A stretch of 64,000 nt of DNA from Acholoe squamosa (Eukaryota > Annelida > Polychaeta > Phyllodocida > Polynoidae), in assembly GCA_949317995.1 (NCBI GenBank), contig OX439041.1, forward strand, positions 2,792,501-2,856,500, in the 5' to 3' direction. This document shows positions 20,199 to 33,300 of the stretch, one piece after another (position 1 is the first letter of the stretch; the number at the start of each line of letters is the position of its first letter). The notes under the pieces were generated by a model. That model saw only the letters and a list, made by a program, of their open reading frames with translations, did no database searches and had not been told where the DNA came from. Position numbers and translations under genes: made by a program.

Positions 20199-20996
20199 GT
20201 TAGTGTCCTATCTATTTGTAACTCAATATACGCAGGTAGTAACTGAACATCGGGCCCAGGGGAGGAGGGGGCTACTGACTCTTTGATGGTGAGTACCAAC
20301 TGTGAAACTACAGCCCCCTCCAGGCATTTTATAGCTGCTTAGAAAGTAGGTGAAAAGACTTATTTTCATGGAAGTCAGATAACAGCTCCCCTTTTTGTGC
20401 CCTCTTCTATGTAAAAATATCAGAATTCTGGTGATCTGACTTTGGACTTCACAATCCTTGAATGAACGTATGTAACATTTATGGACTTTTGATACCATAC
20501 AAGGTATAGCAGGTACCAAAAGCCCTCTGATCCTAAAATCTAATTCATTTGACAGTGTCCCCGCCCCTTTTTTTCCCCCCTCATTTGCATGTTAAAAGCC
20601 ACCGCCCGCAGGTTGAGTACCACAGTTGGTACAGAAACCGAGGCTGTGTGCCCTCCGACTATGGCCCATATAGTTATGGAACGGGGAGTGTGTGCGAGTC
20701 ATTTTAGATACATGTTCCACTTATTATCATAAAATGTGTACTGCGTAATTCTCCAGACACGGTGTACAATACAGACACTATATCATAAAGGGTGGTCATA
20801 ATGTCAACAACAATGAAATGGTCACATTTTATAATCTGATAATTTTAGATTAACCAGAATACTTTTGGAGCACAATGCTGATTTGATATTCATGATGATA
20901 GAATCTAGATTAACCTAAATATTTGACTTTTTGGTTCATTTTGTTTTAAAGAATTATACTGATTTATTTCTTAGCACACCGTGCACTAATCAAAGG

Positions 20997-21089
<93 letters not shown>

Positions 21090-22560
21090 AATAAACAACC
21101 TGTATTTTGTACAAAAATAGTTTATTACAAATATATGATAATGTTTAGTTTTATATTTACATCCGTCTTTCATTGATGCAGAGTGACTTTGTAGATTAAC
21201 CCCATAGGGTTTTCATGCTGCACCATATTGTACATAAATATTATACATAAATATTATATATTTATATTGAATTTCACATGACAATATTGCTAGATATCAG
21301 AATCCCTATCTATAATGTCTATAGTATATACATAGGTGCCCAAAGGTGACCCTGTAATGGTCTTTGAAAAAAAAGGATAAGGCATATTTGATATAAAAGC
21401 TTCTCCAAGTAACATAGTTTGCTATATCCTTTAAGAAAGCACCTTTGAAATGCAATAGCTACATAAGAAAAGAGAGAGAATGGCCTTGGTATGAAATACA
21501 GGTAAATGGTAGCCTAGGAATCATTTTGTCGCCTTAGTGCAACTTAGGTTGTAACTGCATTTTTAAGTTATGCAGTAGAGGCCAAAAAGTGCTGCAGTTA
21601 CTATACAGCACCAAGTGAACATAGCCTTAATGTACTGTGACATGTACACTGAAAACATGGAAGATCCAAAACTAGTCAGTGGTGACCAAGTTGACGATAC
21701 CTAAAACTACAACTTTAGGTAGTCAAAATGACGACTTTATATCGTCATCCTGACGACCAGAGTAGGCATAGACAGAACATAGTAGGCACATATATCATAG
21801 ACAGAACACCAGTACTTTCATAGTCACGTTTTACTGCACCATGATATCATTGTAGGTAGATAAGGGTCAACAGATGTTGAAATAGAAGAAAACTCAATTT
21901 TACCAAAATGTCAGTTACAACCTTCTTCTGGTCATACAAATAGTTTGAGCTCAGAGCCCTAGTTTACATTCATGCCTATAAATATGGCATGTATCTTTGA
22001 TAGTATCTCAGATCTTTGAAATTGTTCTCTTCATACACATAAATTAGAAAGTAACAAAAACACATTAAGTCGACTACCTACAGACAAAGACATTCATCTA
22101 GATATAAATAAGTATTTGCTTACATGTGAACATAGACAATGAATTGTGGAACACAAAACTATTGTACATTTTGAAAGCTAAATAGATCATCATGATGGTA
22201 GACATGTATTTGTGTGTTCTATATCTGCAACATATCTTTGGAGTGTTTTGCCAAAAGATAACGAGGAAGAACCTCGGTACATTTTTCCAGGGAGAACTGA
22301 GGCAAAGGTGCACAGCCTAACTCGTATTCACTCTGTTGTCAAAGAACATATTCAAATACATAGATTCCAGATGAAATGTACTCGTTTTAAATTCAGTGAT
22401 GGATCGAGGGGGGCGGATTGGAGGCACATGCCCCCCATGACCAATTTTAATGGCTGTGGCCCGCCCCCCCCCAGACCGTAGACCACGCCTTCTAGATCCG
22501 CCCTTGAAGTTAGCACAGCAGTATCAGTTGATGATAATACATTTGGAATACAAAGACGTG
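20199..22560. other. Non-coding stretch with a long TA microsatellite
   Basis: No recognisable gene. It contains (TA)44 at 20999-21086. Short open frames here are low-complexity or match nothing I recognise. A frame at 22212-22481 ends in a C/G-run typical of the repeats in this window. Confidence 0.5.
20999..21086. repeat. (TA)n microsatellite, 88 bp
   Basis: Uninterrupted alternating TA, 44 repeats. Confidence 0.97.
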
Positions 22561-22704
22561 CACGTTTTATTTGGTTCTTGTTTTGTTTTTGTCAAGACCT
22601 TCTAGAGCATTATCAGACTAGAACATGTTCAACTCAATTGAAAAAGTATGTGCTGTTCAGTAGCTGGCCGGTATCGTAATTTGTATAAGTAACGGTGACA
22701 CATT

Positions 22705-22860
22705 TAAGCACTGGGGTCTAAAATAAGCACCTGTTTAAAATTAGCATGGGAGGTATTTAGAAGGTTTTAAGCACTCAAACTAGAATTCAAATTAGTGCAA
22801 GTCTAACATTAGGACCGGGGGAATTAATAAGCGCCGGGGGGCTTAAATTGGCCCCTAATG
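22705..22860 (+). repeat. Dispersed repeat with GGGTCTAAAATAAGC / AATAAGCGCC ends
   Basis: Begins CTGGGGTCTAAAATAAGCAC and ends TTAATAAGCGCCGGGGGGCT-TAAATTGGCCCC. Related copies lie at 24330-24495 (+), 25313-25472 (-) and split at 55434-55805 (+). A small interspersed element of unknown class. Confidence 0.55.
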
Positions 22861-23812
22861 TACCTTCCTTTTGGATATTTTGACAATCACTTACCTAATA
22901 CACTTCATTGCACTTTTCTATCATTGAACAATATTATGTTCCATATAAAATCTACGTTGGGGCCAGACAGTGTATTTTTGCCAGACCATATTTAGAATAA
23001 TTTTGACTCTGCACAACCCATATGTGTCTACTTCTATGAATAAAACCTGATTTTAAATGACCGTTGTCTGATTTTGCTTGACTCTACAACTTAGTAATAG
23101 AATAATTCAAAATATACTAAGATTTTGCACCAATACTAGTAAAGATGACATTTCAAATGCAATGTTTAGTTAAATGAAGAGATACTCTATTTGAGATGTA
23201 AGTCAGGTACTGGGAAAATCCCTGAAAAGCAGAGTGTTCAGGGCAGACTCTAACCAGCACAGCATCATGGCACCCCCTGGTGTTAAACAATTGTACTATG
23301 TTGCTGACTGATGATTTTAGACCAATCAGAGAGCAGCATTCCCTTCATTTCTCCCTGGGAGGGTCTGCCCCTAGGATTCCCTTCCCAGAGTCTCCCCTGG
23401 ACCAGTGAGTTCCCCTGCTTACACCAGGGGGGCTTAGTGGAGTCCCTAGTTGAATAAGACAACTGAGGACTGGGTCTGTGTGAAGAACATGACTAGGGAA
23501 AGAAGGCTGTGAATAAATTCTGTCCCTGAAGAGCCTGGACATCCCTATTCAGACTACATTTTAACATTTTTGAATTCCCTATTTTCAGGGAAATCCCTGA
23601 CAACTCACTCAGATTTGAAGAGCTGTGTATCCCTGAACTCTCCATCTTGTGAGACTCCTCAAAGTATGATATATAATGTAGTCTTAGCTGCTCCTCTCGT
23701 ACAGAGCCAAGATTAACATGAAGCAGACCAGATTTACGTCCAGGCTTATGGCATTTATATCAATGTAGGAATACATGTAATTTATACATAGTTCCATTTT
23801 TACAGACCACTT

Positions 23813-24154
23813 TCATGTTGTAAGACACGCAGCTGAGTCATCCTCAGAATCACTCGCTACAACAGCCCCAGAGGCTAGAAGCAATGTGACAGTGTCGAAG
23901 GAGACAGCGTTACGTCGTTCCCTCTTCCTCCTTTGTCCAGCTACAGGTGAAGGCGAGCTCTCAATGTTGTCAATAACTGGAGTCACTATGGGCGCCATGA
24001 CCTTGGCTATGTCCTCTGTGTTCTTGTAGATGGTCTCAAGGTCAGATGCAGTGTAACCTTGGAGGATGTGCGGCAAAGCATTACGTCGTGAGCGGAGACG
24101 TGGGGAGGTGGCGCTACTGCTGCCTGACGACTCATTCTCTGTGGTGTAACGCAT
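23813..24154 (-). CDS. PKA-inhibitor (PKI)-like protein with two pseudosubstrate motifs
   Basis: A 113-residue, acidic-tailed, Ser-rich protein in one coding exon. The motif RSRRNALPHIL (residues 21-31) matches the RRNA-hydrophobic pseudosubstrate core of heat-stable PKA inhibitors (GRRNAIHDIL in PKI-alpha), which occupies the PKA catalytic cleft with Ala at the phospho-acceptor position. A second site, KRERRNAVSF (77-86), repeats the pattern 57 residues later. The PKI N-terminal helix with its Phe at P-11 is not evident, and at the first site Arg sits at P-5/P-7 rather than P-6. The start is fixed by an in-frame TAA in the leader; the ATG has A at -3. A splice acceptor precedes the leader at 24214. 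Function as a PKA inhibitor is inferred from motifs only. Confidence 0.6.
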   Translation of the reverse strand: MRYTTENESSGSSSATSPRLRSRRNALPHILQGYTASDLETIYKNTEDIAKVMAPIVTPVIDNIESSPSPVAGQRRKRERRNAVSFDTVTLLLASGAVVASDSEDDSAACLTT

Positions 24155-24214
24155 CTTGGTAGGAAGTTATTTGGTATTTGTGAGTTTGTGAGTGGAACTG
24201 CTCCTGGGTTGTAT
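24155..24214 (-). promoter_or_regulatory. 5' leader of the PKI-like gene, beginning at a splice acceptor
   Basis: On the - strand TTTTTATCATTTCAG precedes base 24214, a good 3' splice site. The 60 leader bases contain an in-frame TAA 15 bases before the ATG, so coding does not extend upstream. At least one further non-coding exon must lie to the right. Confidence 0.5.
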
Positions 24215-24329
24215 CTGAAATGATAAAAAGATTTGAAAAAAACAATTTAATTCCTTTATTTTCGGAGGAGGTAGTGAAATTCTATATACCAGGAGCATAT
24301 CAATCTTGTAGGGTTGACAATACTGTAAT

Positions 24330-24495
24330 GGCCCAGGGTCTGGAATGAACACTGGTCTCAAATAAGTGCAGGGGTAAATGGTGATTGAGAACAATGTTAA
24401 GCACTAAAAACAGTGTTAAAATTAGCACCTGCCTCTAATGAGGGCCGGGGTTAGAGGTATTGAAATCAATAAGCGCCCGAACGCTCAAACGGGCC
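24330..24495 (+). repeat. Dispersed repeat, AATAAGCGCCCG-ended family
   Basis: Contains GGGTCTGGAATGAACACTGG, AATTAGCACC and TCAATAAGCGCCCGAACGCT followed by CAAACGGGCC. Same family as 22705-22860; lies in the 5' flank or 5' intron of the PKI-like gene. Confidence 0.5.
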
Positions 24496-25312
24496 ACAAC
24501 AGTAATCTAGGCATAGAACAAAGGAAATAAATGTGTGGGATTGTTACAACATAGATCAAAGGCCTCACCTCTGATAATTTACCCAAATACATGCATGTAC
24601 AACAAAGATGTCTGAAGATTTGTACTAAAACAGCTAATTTGGATGCAGCGATCTGTTTCCTAATCCCTGGCCAAATACACAGTACCGCCTTATGTATACA
24701 TATGTATACGAGCAGACCTGTACTAATCTACACTCGTGTCATTCTCTAGTTTCATTTGATTCATGAATAGACCCTTAAGGCCTTTATTACAGAGATTATG
24801 TGTACTAGATACCTTACTTCCCATGGCTTACACCTTGCCCAGGTATGTCTATACTTGATATACTTGATATAGAGGTAATAACAGTAGGCTTGTCCTCTCA
24901 CCTCTCTTATAGATCTGCTCTCACTCACGTCCAAAGTATAGTGTAGGCAATCTTGATATATAGATGCAGCCAAATACTAACACAGCATGTGGTGACAGGC
25001 CATTTTGAAATAACCTCCTGGTAACCTAACAAAGTCATCCTACAGTCAGTGCACCAGGAAATAGCAGAGAAAGGAAGGTGGTATGATACTAGGAGTGGTC
25101 CTTGGGGAAATAGTGATATAAGCTTCAACTACTTCATGGCTATAAATCATGGTTAAGGGATAGGCAAAGAGGCATTAGTATTCAGGAAAAGAAAGTGGTG
25201 CAAAACTTTCATTTTGAGGCTAATATTCAGATAAGGGGGTTACCTGGGGAAATAATAATATAAGCTCTCATTACTTCGTGGTGAAACGTTGGTGAAGAGA
25301 CATTGCTACTGT

Positions 25313-25472
25313 AGTGGCCTGTTTAGGCGTGCGGACACTTATCAATTTCAATACCACTGTATCCCGACTCTTCCATAAGACAGGCCCTTATTTCAATATT
25401 GTTTTTAGTACTTGAGATTGCTTTCAATATCCCCTGTACCCCGTGCACTTATTCAAGACCCTGCCACTTCAA
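25313..25472 (-). repeat. Dispersed repeat, AATAAGCGCCCG-ended family, inverted copy
   Basis: On the - strand it begins GGCAGGGTCTTGAATAAGTG and ends TTGATAAGTGTCCGCACGCC followed by TAAACAGGCC, matching the family at 22705 and 24330. Confidence 0.5.
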
Positions 25473-25565
25473 CAAGCTATTAGGTATTCAGGAAAGTAGG
25501 GGAACTTTCACTTTAGGCTACCTCAGACAAATCAATGCCAAGTTACTGGACTTTCCAAAACTCAG

Positions 25566-25991
25566 AGGTTGATGTAAGAGGAGTGGTGAAGCCATGAGTA
25601 CTGCAGGTATAATGGTTGATGTTAGAGGAGTGGTGAAACCATGAGTACTGCAGGCATAATGGTTGATGTAAGAGGAGTGGTGAAACCATGAGTACTGCAG
25701 GCATAATGGTTGATGTAAGAGGAGTGGTGGAACCATGAGTACTGCAGGTATAATGGTTGATGTTAGAGGAGTGGTGAAACCATGAGTACTGCAGGCATAA
25801 TGGTTGATGTAAGAGGAGTGGTGAAACCATGAGTACTGCAGGCATAATGGTTGATGTAAGAGGAGTGGTGGAACCATGAGTACTGCAGGCATAATGGTTG
25901 ATGTAAGAGGAGTGGTGGAACCATGAGTACTGCAGGCATAATGGTTGATGTAAGAGGAGTGGTGAAACCATGAGTACTGCAGGCATAATGG
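25566..25991. repeat. 47-bp minisatellite, 9 copies
   Basis: The unit starts GGTTGATGTAAGAGGAGTGG then TGAAACCATGAGTACTGCAG and GCATAAT. Because 47 is not a multiple of three, all three - strand frames are traversed and open, giving two overlapping repeat proteins (LCLQYSWFHHSSYINHY-like). This is an artefact of a stop-poor unit. The array ends exactly where a MITE begins. Confidence 0.95.
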
Positions 25992-25992
25992 T

Positions 25993-26213
25993 ACTTCAGC
26001 CTTCAAGGGACGCTACTGCATCATTCCCATTGGTTGTCATGAGACTGCGTTCCAGCACTTCATTGGGGCATCATGAGTTTGTGTATCTACCCTGTAGGGT
26101 CGTCATGATGCATGGATGCAGCCCTGGTGAGTTACTCACCAGGGCTGCATTCATGCATCATGACGACCAATGGGCATGATGCAATGATGCATCAGCGGCC
26201 CTCAAAGGGTTAA
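25993..26213. mobile_element. TTAACCCTTTAA-family MITE next to the 47-bp array
   Basis: The right end GCGGCCCTCAAAGGGTTAA is well conserved; the left end, around CCTTCAAGGGACGCTACTGC, is diverged. The internal hairpin GATGCAGCCCTGGTGAGT / ACTCACCAGGGCTGCAT and GACGACCAATGGGCATGATG identify the family. Confidence 0.7.
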
Positions 26214-27229
26214 TTAAGATACTCATATGAGTCAGATAAAAGGTATACGGAAAGGGGGGGGGGGTGATTATGGGTCACACGTTCAAGGTCTTGGATTATC
26301 AGAGTCTCACAATTACTTCTTTATCTATATTGACAAAATGTGATGCTACGTCAAATTATGATAACCACTGTGACGTCATGAGCAATAACACAGGTATTAA
26401 ACTACAACATGATAATTTTTTCCGGGGAAGGTCAATTTTTTCAACCCCTCTGAATGGGGGGGGGTCATAATAATTGTACTGGTTTTCAGCTAAAAAGGCT
26501 GGGCGTTACACTAGGTAAAAAGGGGGTGTTCACGCATGATTTTCGGGCCCTCTGGGGGTGTTAAAAAAATGTTGGCCCTCAGGAGAGAGGGGTGGGATTT
26601 TCTTTCAGGCACTCTAGGAGAAAGTCCACCACCCATCCCCTATTGTTAAAAATGATCACCTCCAAATCGTTTGGGGGGGGGGGTGATATGTAGGTTCTTA
26701 GTTCTATGGAGCCCTCTTTCAACTTGAAATAAATGTGTAAAATATTGGGAGGAGGGGGCGGGACTGTAGTTGGGCAGTTCGGAAACACTGTCAAGGAGTC
26801 AGTACCCCCCCCCCCACCCTCGCAGGGGACACATCCTACACATTCAGCTACAAGATCCCCTTACACAGTTTGTGGTGTGTCTGTCACAGTCTGGTACTTG
26901 TCTGGTGTAAACTTACACACTTTGTGCTACCATCATAACATTGGGGAACATCCTCAGGGAGCATTTACATAAGTGGTTTTCAGGGGCAGATCCAGGATTT
27001 TGAGAAAGGGGGGGGGGGCACATTTTTGAGGTAGGATGGCCTGGTGTATCCATCAGAAGCGATGCACAGTGAATTCGAAATGAAGCAATGTAGGTGTAAG
27101 GTCTGGGGCATGGGGCCAAAAGAAAATTGATTTTTAGAGGATATTTGGTGCATTCTGGTTTATTTCTAGACCCTAGTTGAGAGGCTGCCATAGTCTCACA
27201 AATGTCTTAAGTTCAGCCTTAGGATGAGA
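26214..27229. other. Non-coding stretch with many G/C homopolymer runs
   Basis: Holds at least five G or C runs of 8-12 (26257, 26457, 26675, 26806, 27008) within degraded repeat sequence such as TTTTTTCAACCCCTCTGAAT. Similar fragments occur near 52260-52440, 55620-55720 and 63185-63290, suggesting a dispersed repeat family. No gene seen. Confidence 0.45.
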
Positions 27230-27364
27230 GCATAATGAGGACATGATAGATGGGATAAGACTGGGGTGGACTGAGATGGTAAGACTGATCATAAGAGTAG
27301 GATGAGAATGGTGTCAGCAGACTATGACAAAGGAAGGATGAGATTGAGGTGGAAGACAGGTGGG

Positions 27365-30300
27365 ACTGAGGATGAGACAGAGGTGGAGGAATAATGTGAC
27401 TGATGATACAGGGTGGATGAGACTGAGGAAGAGGAATAGTGCGATTGATGATAAGGGTTGGATGAGACTGAGGCGGAGAAATGCTGGGACTGATGATACA
27501 GGGTGGATGAGACTGAGGTAGAGGAATGGTGGGAATGATGATAAGGGTTGGATGAGACTGAGGTAGAGGAATGGTGGGAATGATGATACAGGGTGGATGA
27601 GACTGAGGTAGAGGAATGGTGGGAATGATGATAAGGGTTGGATCAGACTGAGGTAGAGGAATGGTGGGAATGATGATAAGTGTTGGATCAGACTGAGGTA
27701 GAGGAATGGTGGGACTGATGATACAGGGTGGATGAGACTGAGGTAGAGGAATGGTGCGACTGATGATACAGGGTGGATGAGACTGAGGTAGAGGAATGGT
27801 GGGACTGATGATACAGGGTGGATGAGACTGAGGTAGAGGAATGGTGCGACTAATGATACAGGGTGGATCAGACTGAGGTAGAGGAATGGTGGGACTGATG
27901 ATACAGGGTGGATCAGACTGAGGTAGAGGAATGGTGGGAATGATGATACAGGGTGGATCAGACTGAGGTAGAGGAATGGTGCGACTGATGATACAGGGTG
28001 AATGAGACTGAGGTAAAGGGAATGGTGCGACTGATGATACAGGGTGGATGAGACTGAGGTAGAGGAATGGTGGGAATGATGATAAGGGTTGGATGAGACT
28101 GAGGTAGAGGAATGGTGCGACTGATGATACAGGGTGGATGAGACTGAGGTAGAGGAATGGTGGGAATGATGATAAGGGTTGGATGAGACTGAGGTAGAGG
28201 AATGGTGCGACTGATGATACAGGGTGGATGAGACTGAGGTAGAGGAATGGTGCGACTGATGATACAGGGTGGATGAGACTGAGGTAGAGGAATGGTGGGA
28301 ATGATAATAAGGGTTGGATGAGACTGAAGTAGAGGAATGGTGCGACTGATGATACAGGGTGGATGAGACTGAGGTAGAGGAATAGTGCGACTGATGATAC
28401 AGGGTGGATCAGACTGAGGTAGAGGAATGGTGGGAATGATGATAAGGGTGGATGAGACTGAGGTAGAGGAATGGTGGGAATGATGATACAGGGTGGATGA
28501 GACTGAGGTAGAGGAATGGTGGGAATGATGATACAGGGTGGATGAGACTGAGGTAGAGGAATGGTGGGAATGATGATACAGGGTGGATGAGACTGAGGTA
28601 GAGGAATGGTGGGAATGATGATACAGGGTGGATGAGACTGAGGTAGAGGAATGGTGCGACTGATGATACAGGGTGAATGAGACTGAGGTAGAGGAATTGT
28701 GGGAATGATGATACAGGGTGGATCAGACTGAGGTAGAGGAATGGTGGGAATGATGATACAGGGTGAATGAGACTGAGGTAGAGGAATGGTGCGACTGATG
28801 ATACAGGGTGGATGAGACTGAGGTAGAGGAATGGTGGGAATGATGATACAGGGTGGATCAGACTGAGGTAGAGGAATGGTGGGACTGATGATACAGGGTG
28901 GATCAGACTGAGGTAGAGGAATTGTGGGAATGATGATACAGGGTGGATCAGACTGAGGTAGAGGAATGGTGGGAATGATGATACAGGGTGGATGAGACTG
29001 AGGTAGAGGAATGGTGGGAATGATGATAAGGGTTGGATGAGACTGAGGTAGAGGAATGGTGCGACTGATGATACAGGGTGGATGAGACTGAGGTAGAGGA
29101 ATGGTGCGACTGATGATACAGGGTGGATGAGACTGAGGTAGAGGAATGGTGCGACTGATGATAAGGGTTGGATGAGACTGAGGTAGAGGAATGGTGCGAC
29201 TGATGATACAGGGTGGATCAGACTGAGGTAGAGGAATGGTGGGAATGATGATACAGGGTGGATGAGACTGAGGTAGAGGAATGGTGCGACTGATGATACA
29301 GGGTGGATGAGACTGAGGTAGAGGAATGGTGGGAATGATGATACAGGGTGGATGAGACTGAGGTAGAGGAATGGTGCGACTGATGATACAGGGTGAATGA
29401 GACTGAGGTAAAGGGAATGGTGCGACTGATGATACAGGGTGGATGAGACTGAGGTAGAGGAATGGTGGGAATGATGATAAGGGTTGGATGAGACTGAGGT
29501 AGAGGAATGGTGCGACTGATGATACAGGGTGGATGAGACTGAGGTAGAGGAATGGTGGGAATGATGATAAGGGTTGGATGAGACTGAGGTAGAGGAATGG
29601 TGCGACTGATGATACAGGGTGGATGAGACTGAGGTAGAGGAATGGTGCGACTGATGATACAGGGTGGATGAGACTGAGGTAGAGGAATGGTGGGAATGAT
29701 AATAAGGGTTGGATGAGACTGAGGTAGAGGAATGGTGCGACTGATGATACAGGGTGGATGAGACTGAGGTAGAGGAATGGTGCGACTGATGATACAGGGT
29801 GGATGAGACTGAGGTAGAGGAATGGTGCGACTGATGATACAGGGTGGATGAGACTGAGGTAGAGGAATGGTGGGAATGATGATAAGGGTTGGATGAGACT
29901 GAGGTAGAGGAATGGTGCGACTGATGATACAGGGTGGATCAGACTGAGGTAGAGGAATGGTGCGACTGATGATACAGGGTGGATAAGACTGAGGTAGAGG
30001 AATGGTGGGAATGATGATAAGGGTTGGATGAGACTGAGGTAGAGGAATGGTGGGAATGATGATACAGGGTGGATGAGACTGAGGTAGAGAAATGGTGCGA
30101 CTGATGATACAGGGTGGATGAGACTGAGGTAGAGGAATGGTGGGAATGATGATAAGGGTTGGATGAGACTGAGGTAGAGGAATGGTGCGACTGATGATAC
30201 AGGGTGGATCAGACTGAGGTAGAGAAATGGTGCGACTGATGATACAGGGTGGATGAGACTGAGGTAGAGGAATTGTGGGAATGATGATACAGGGTGGATC

Positions 30301-33300
30301 AGACTGAGGTAGAGGAATGGTGGGAATGATGATACAGGGTGAATGAGACTGAGGTAGAGGAATGGTGCGACTGATGATACAGGGTGGATGAGACTGAGGT
30401 AGAGGAATTGTGGGAATGATGATACAGGGTGGATCAGACTGAGGTAGAGGAATGGTGGGACTGATGATACAGGGTGGATCAGACTGAGGTAGAGGAATTG
30501 TGAGAATGATGATACAGGGTGGATCAGACTGAGGTAGAGGAATGGTGGGAATGATGATACAGGGTGGATGAGACTGAGGTAGAGAAATGGTGGGAATGAT
30601 GATAAGGGTTGGATGAGACTGAGGTAGAGGAATGGTGTGACTGATGATACAGGGTGGATGAGACTGAGGAAGAGGAATGGTGCGACTGATGATACAGGGT
30701 GGATGAGACTGAGGTAGAGGAATGGTGCGACTGATGATAAGGGTTGGATGAGACTGAGGTAGAGGAATGGTGCGACTGATGATACAGGGTGGATGAGACT
30801 GAGGTAGAGGAATGGTGCGACTGATGATACAGGGTGGATGAGACTGAGGTAGAGGAATGGTGGGAATGATGATACAGGGTGGATGAGACTGAGGTAGAGG
30901 AATGGTGCGACTGATGATACAGGGTGGATGAGACTGAGGTAGAGGAATGGTGGGAATGATGATACAGGGTGGATCAGACTGAGGTAGAGGAATGGTGGGA
31001 ATGATGATACAGGGTGGATGAGACTGAGGTAGAGGAATGGTGCGACTGATGATACAGGGTGAATGAGACTGAGGTAGAGGAATGGTGGGAATGATGATAC
31101 AGGGTGGATGAGACTGAGGTAGAGGAATGGTGCGACTGATGATACAGGGTGAATGAGACTGAGGTAGAGGAATTGTGGGAATGATGATACAGGGTGGATC
31201 AGACTGAGGTAGAGGAATGGTGGAAATGATGATACAGGGTGAATGAGACTGAGGTAGAGGAATGGTGCGACTGATGATACAGGGTGGATGAGACTGAGGT
31301 AGAGGAATGGTGGGAATGATGATACAGGGTGGATCAGACTGAGGTAGAGGAATGGTGGGACTGATGATACAGGGTGGATCAGACTGAGGTAGAGGAATTG
31401 TGGGAATGATGATACAGGGTGGATCAGACTGAGGTAGAGGAATGGTGGGAATGATGATACAGGGTGGATGAGACTGAGGTAGAGGAATGGTGGGAATGAT
31501 GATAAGGGTTGGATGAGACTGAGGTAGAGGAATGGTGCGACTGATGATACAGGGTGGATGAGACTGAGGTAGAGGAATGGTGCGACTGATGATACAGGGT
31601 GGATGAGACTGAGGTAGAGGAATGGTGCGACTGATGATAAGGGTTGGATGAGACTGAGGTAGAGGAATGGTGCGACTGATGATACAGGGTGGATCAGACT
31701 GAGGTAGAGGAATGGTGGGAATGATGATACAGGGTGGATGAGACTGAGGTAGAGGAATGGTGCGACTGATGATACAGGGTGGATGAGACTGAGGTAGAGG
31801 AATGGTGGGAATGATGATACAGGGTGGATGAGACTGAGGTAGAGGAATGGTGCGACTGATGATACAGGGTGAATGAGACTGAGGTAAAGGGAATGGTGCG
31901 ACTGATGATACAGGGTGGATGAGACTGAGGTAGAGGAATGGTGGGAATGATGATAAGGGTTGGATGAGACTGAGGTAGAGGAATGGTGCGACTGATGATA
32001 CAGGGTGGATGAGACTGAGGTAGAGGAATGGTGGGAATGATGATAAGGGTTGGATGAGACTGAGGTAGAGGAATGGTGCGACTGATGATACAGGGTGGAT
32101 GAGACTGAGGTAGAGGAATGGTGCGACTGATGATACAGGGTGGATGAGACTGAGGTAGAGGAATGGTGGGAATGATAATAAGGGTTGGATGAGACTGAGG
32201 TAGAGGAATGGTGCGACTGATGATACAGGGTGGATGAGACTGAGGTAGAGGAATGGTGCGACTGATGATACAGGGTGGATGAGACTGAGGTAGAGGAATG
32301 GTGCGACTGATGATACAGGGTGGATGAGACTGAGGTAGAGGAATGGTGGGAATGATGATAAGGGTTGGATGAGACTGAGGTAGAGGAATGGTGCGACTGA
32401 TGATACAGGGTGGATCAGACTGAGGTAGAGGAATGGTGCGACTGATGATACAGGGTGGATAAGACTGAGGTAGAGGAATGGTGGGAATGATGATAAGGGT
32501 TGGATGAGACTGAGGTAGAGGAATGGTGGGAATGATGATACAGGGTGGATGAGACTGAGGTAGAGGAATGGTGCGACTGATGATACAGGGTGGATGAGAC
32601 TGAGGTAGAGGAATGGTGCGACTGATGATACAGGCTGGATCAGACTGAGGTAGAGGAATGGTGGGAATGATGATACAGGGTGGATGAGACTGAGGTAGAG
32701 GAATGGTGGGAATGATGATAAGGGTTGGATGAGACTGAGGTAGAGGAATGGTGCGACTGATGATACAGGGTGGATGAGACTGAGGTAGAGGAATGGTGCG
32801 ACTGATGATACAGGGTGGATGAGACTGAGGTAGAGGAATGGTGCGACTGATGATAAGGGTTGGATGAGACTGAGGTAGAGGAATGGTGCGACTGATGATA
32901 CAGGGTGGATCAGACTGAGGTAGAGGAATGGTGGGAATGATGATACAGGGTGGATCAGACTGAGGTAGAGGAATGGTGCGACTGATGATACAGGGTGGAT
33001 GAGACTGAGGTAGAGGAATGGTGGGAATGATGATACAGGGTGGATGAGACTGAGGTAGAGGAATGGTGCGACTGATGATAAGGGTTGGATGAGACTGAGG
33101 TAGAGGAATGGTGCGACTGATGATACAGGGTGGATCAGACTGAGGTAGAGGAATGGTGGGAATGATGATACAGGGTGGATGAGACTGAGGTAGAGGAATA
33201 GTGCGACTGATGATACAGGGTGGATGAGACTGAGGTAGAGGAATGGTGGGAATGATGATACAGGGTGGATGAGACTGAGGTAGAGGAATGGTGCGACTGA

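Noticed and set aside
20931..21176. Frames with long (IY)n runs on both strands
   Set aside because: They translate the (TA)44 microsatellite.
22212..22481. 89-codon plus-strand frame as a gene
   Set aside because: Its C-terminal part runs through a C-run repeat fragment and the rest matches nothing I recognise.
25518..26006. Two overlapping minus-strand repeat proteins of about 150 residues
   Set aside because: The unit is 47 bp, so one array yields the same peptides in rotating frames; overlap of two such frames shows it is a repeat artefact.
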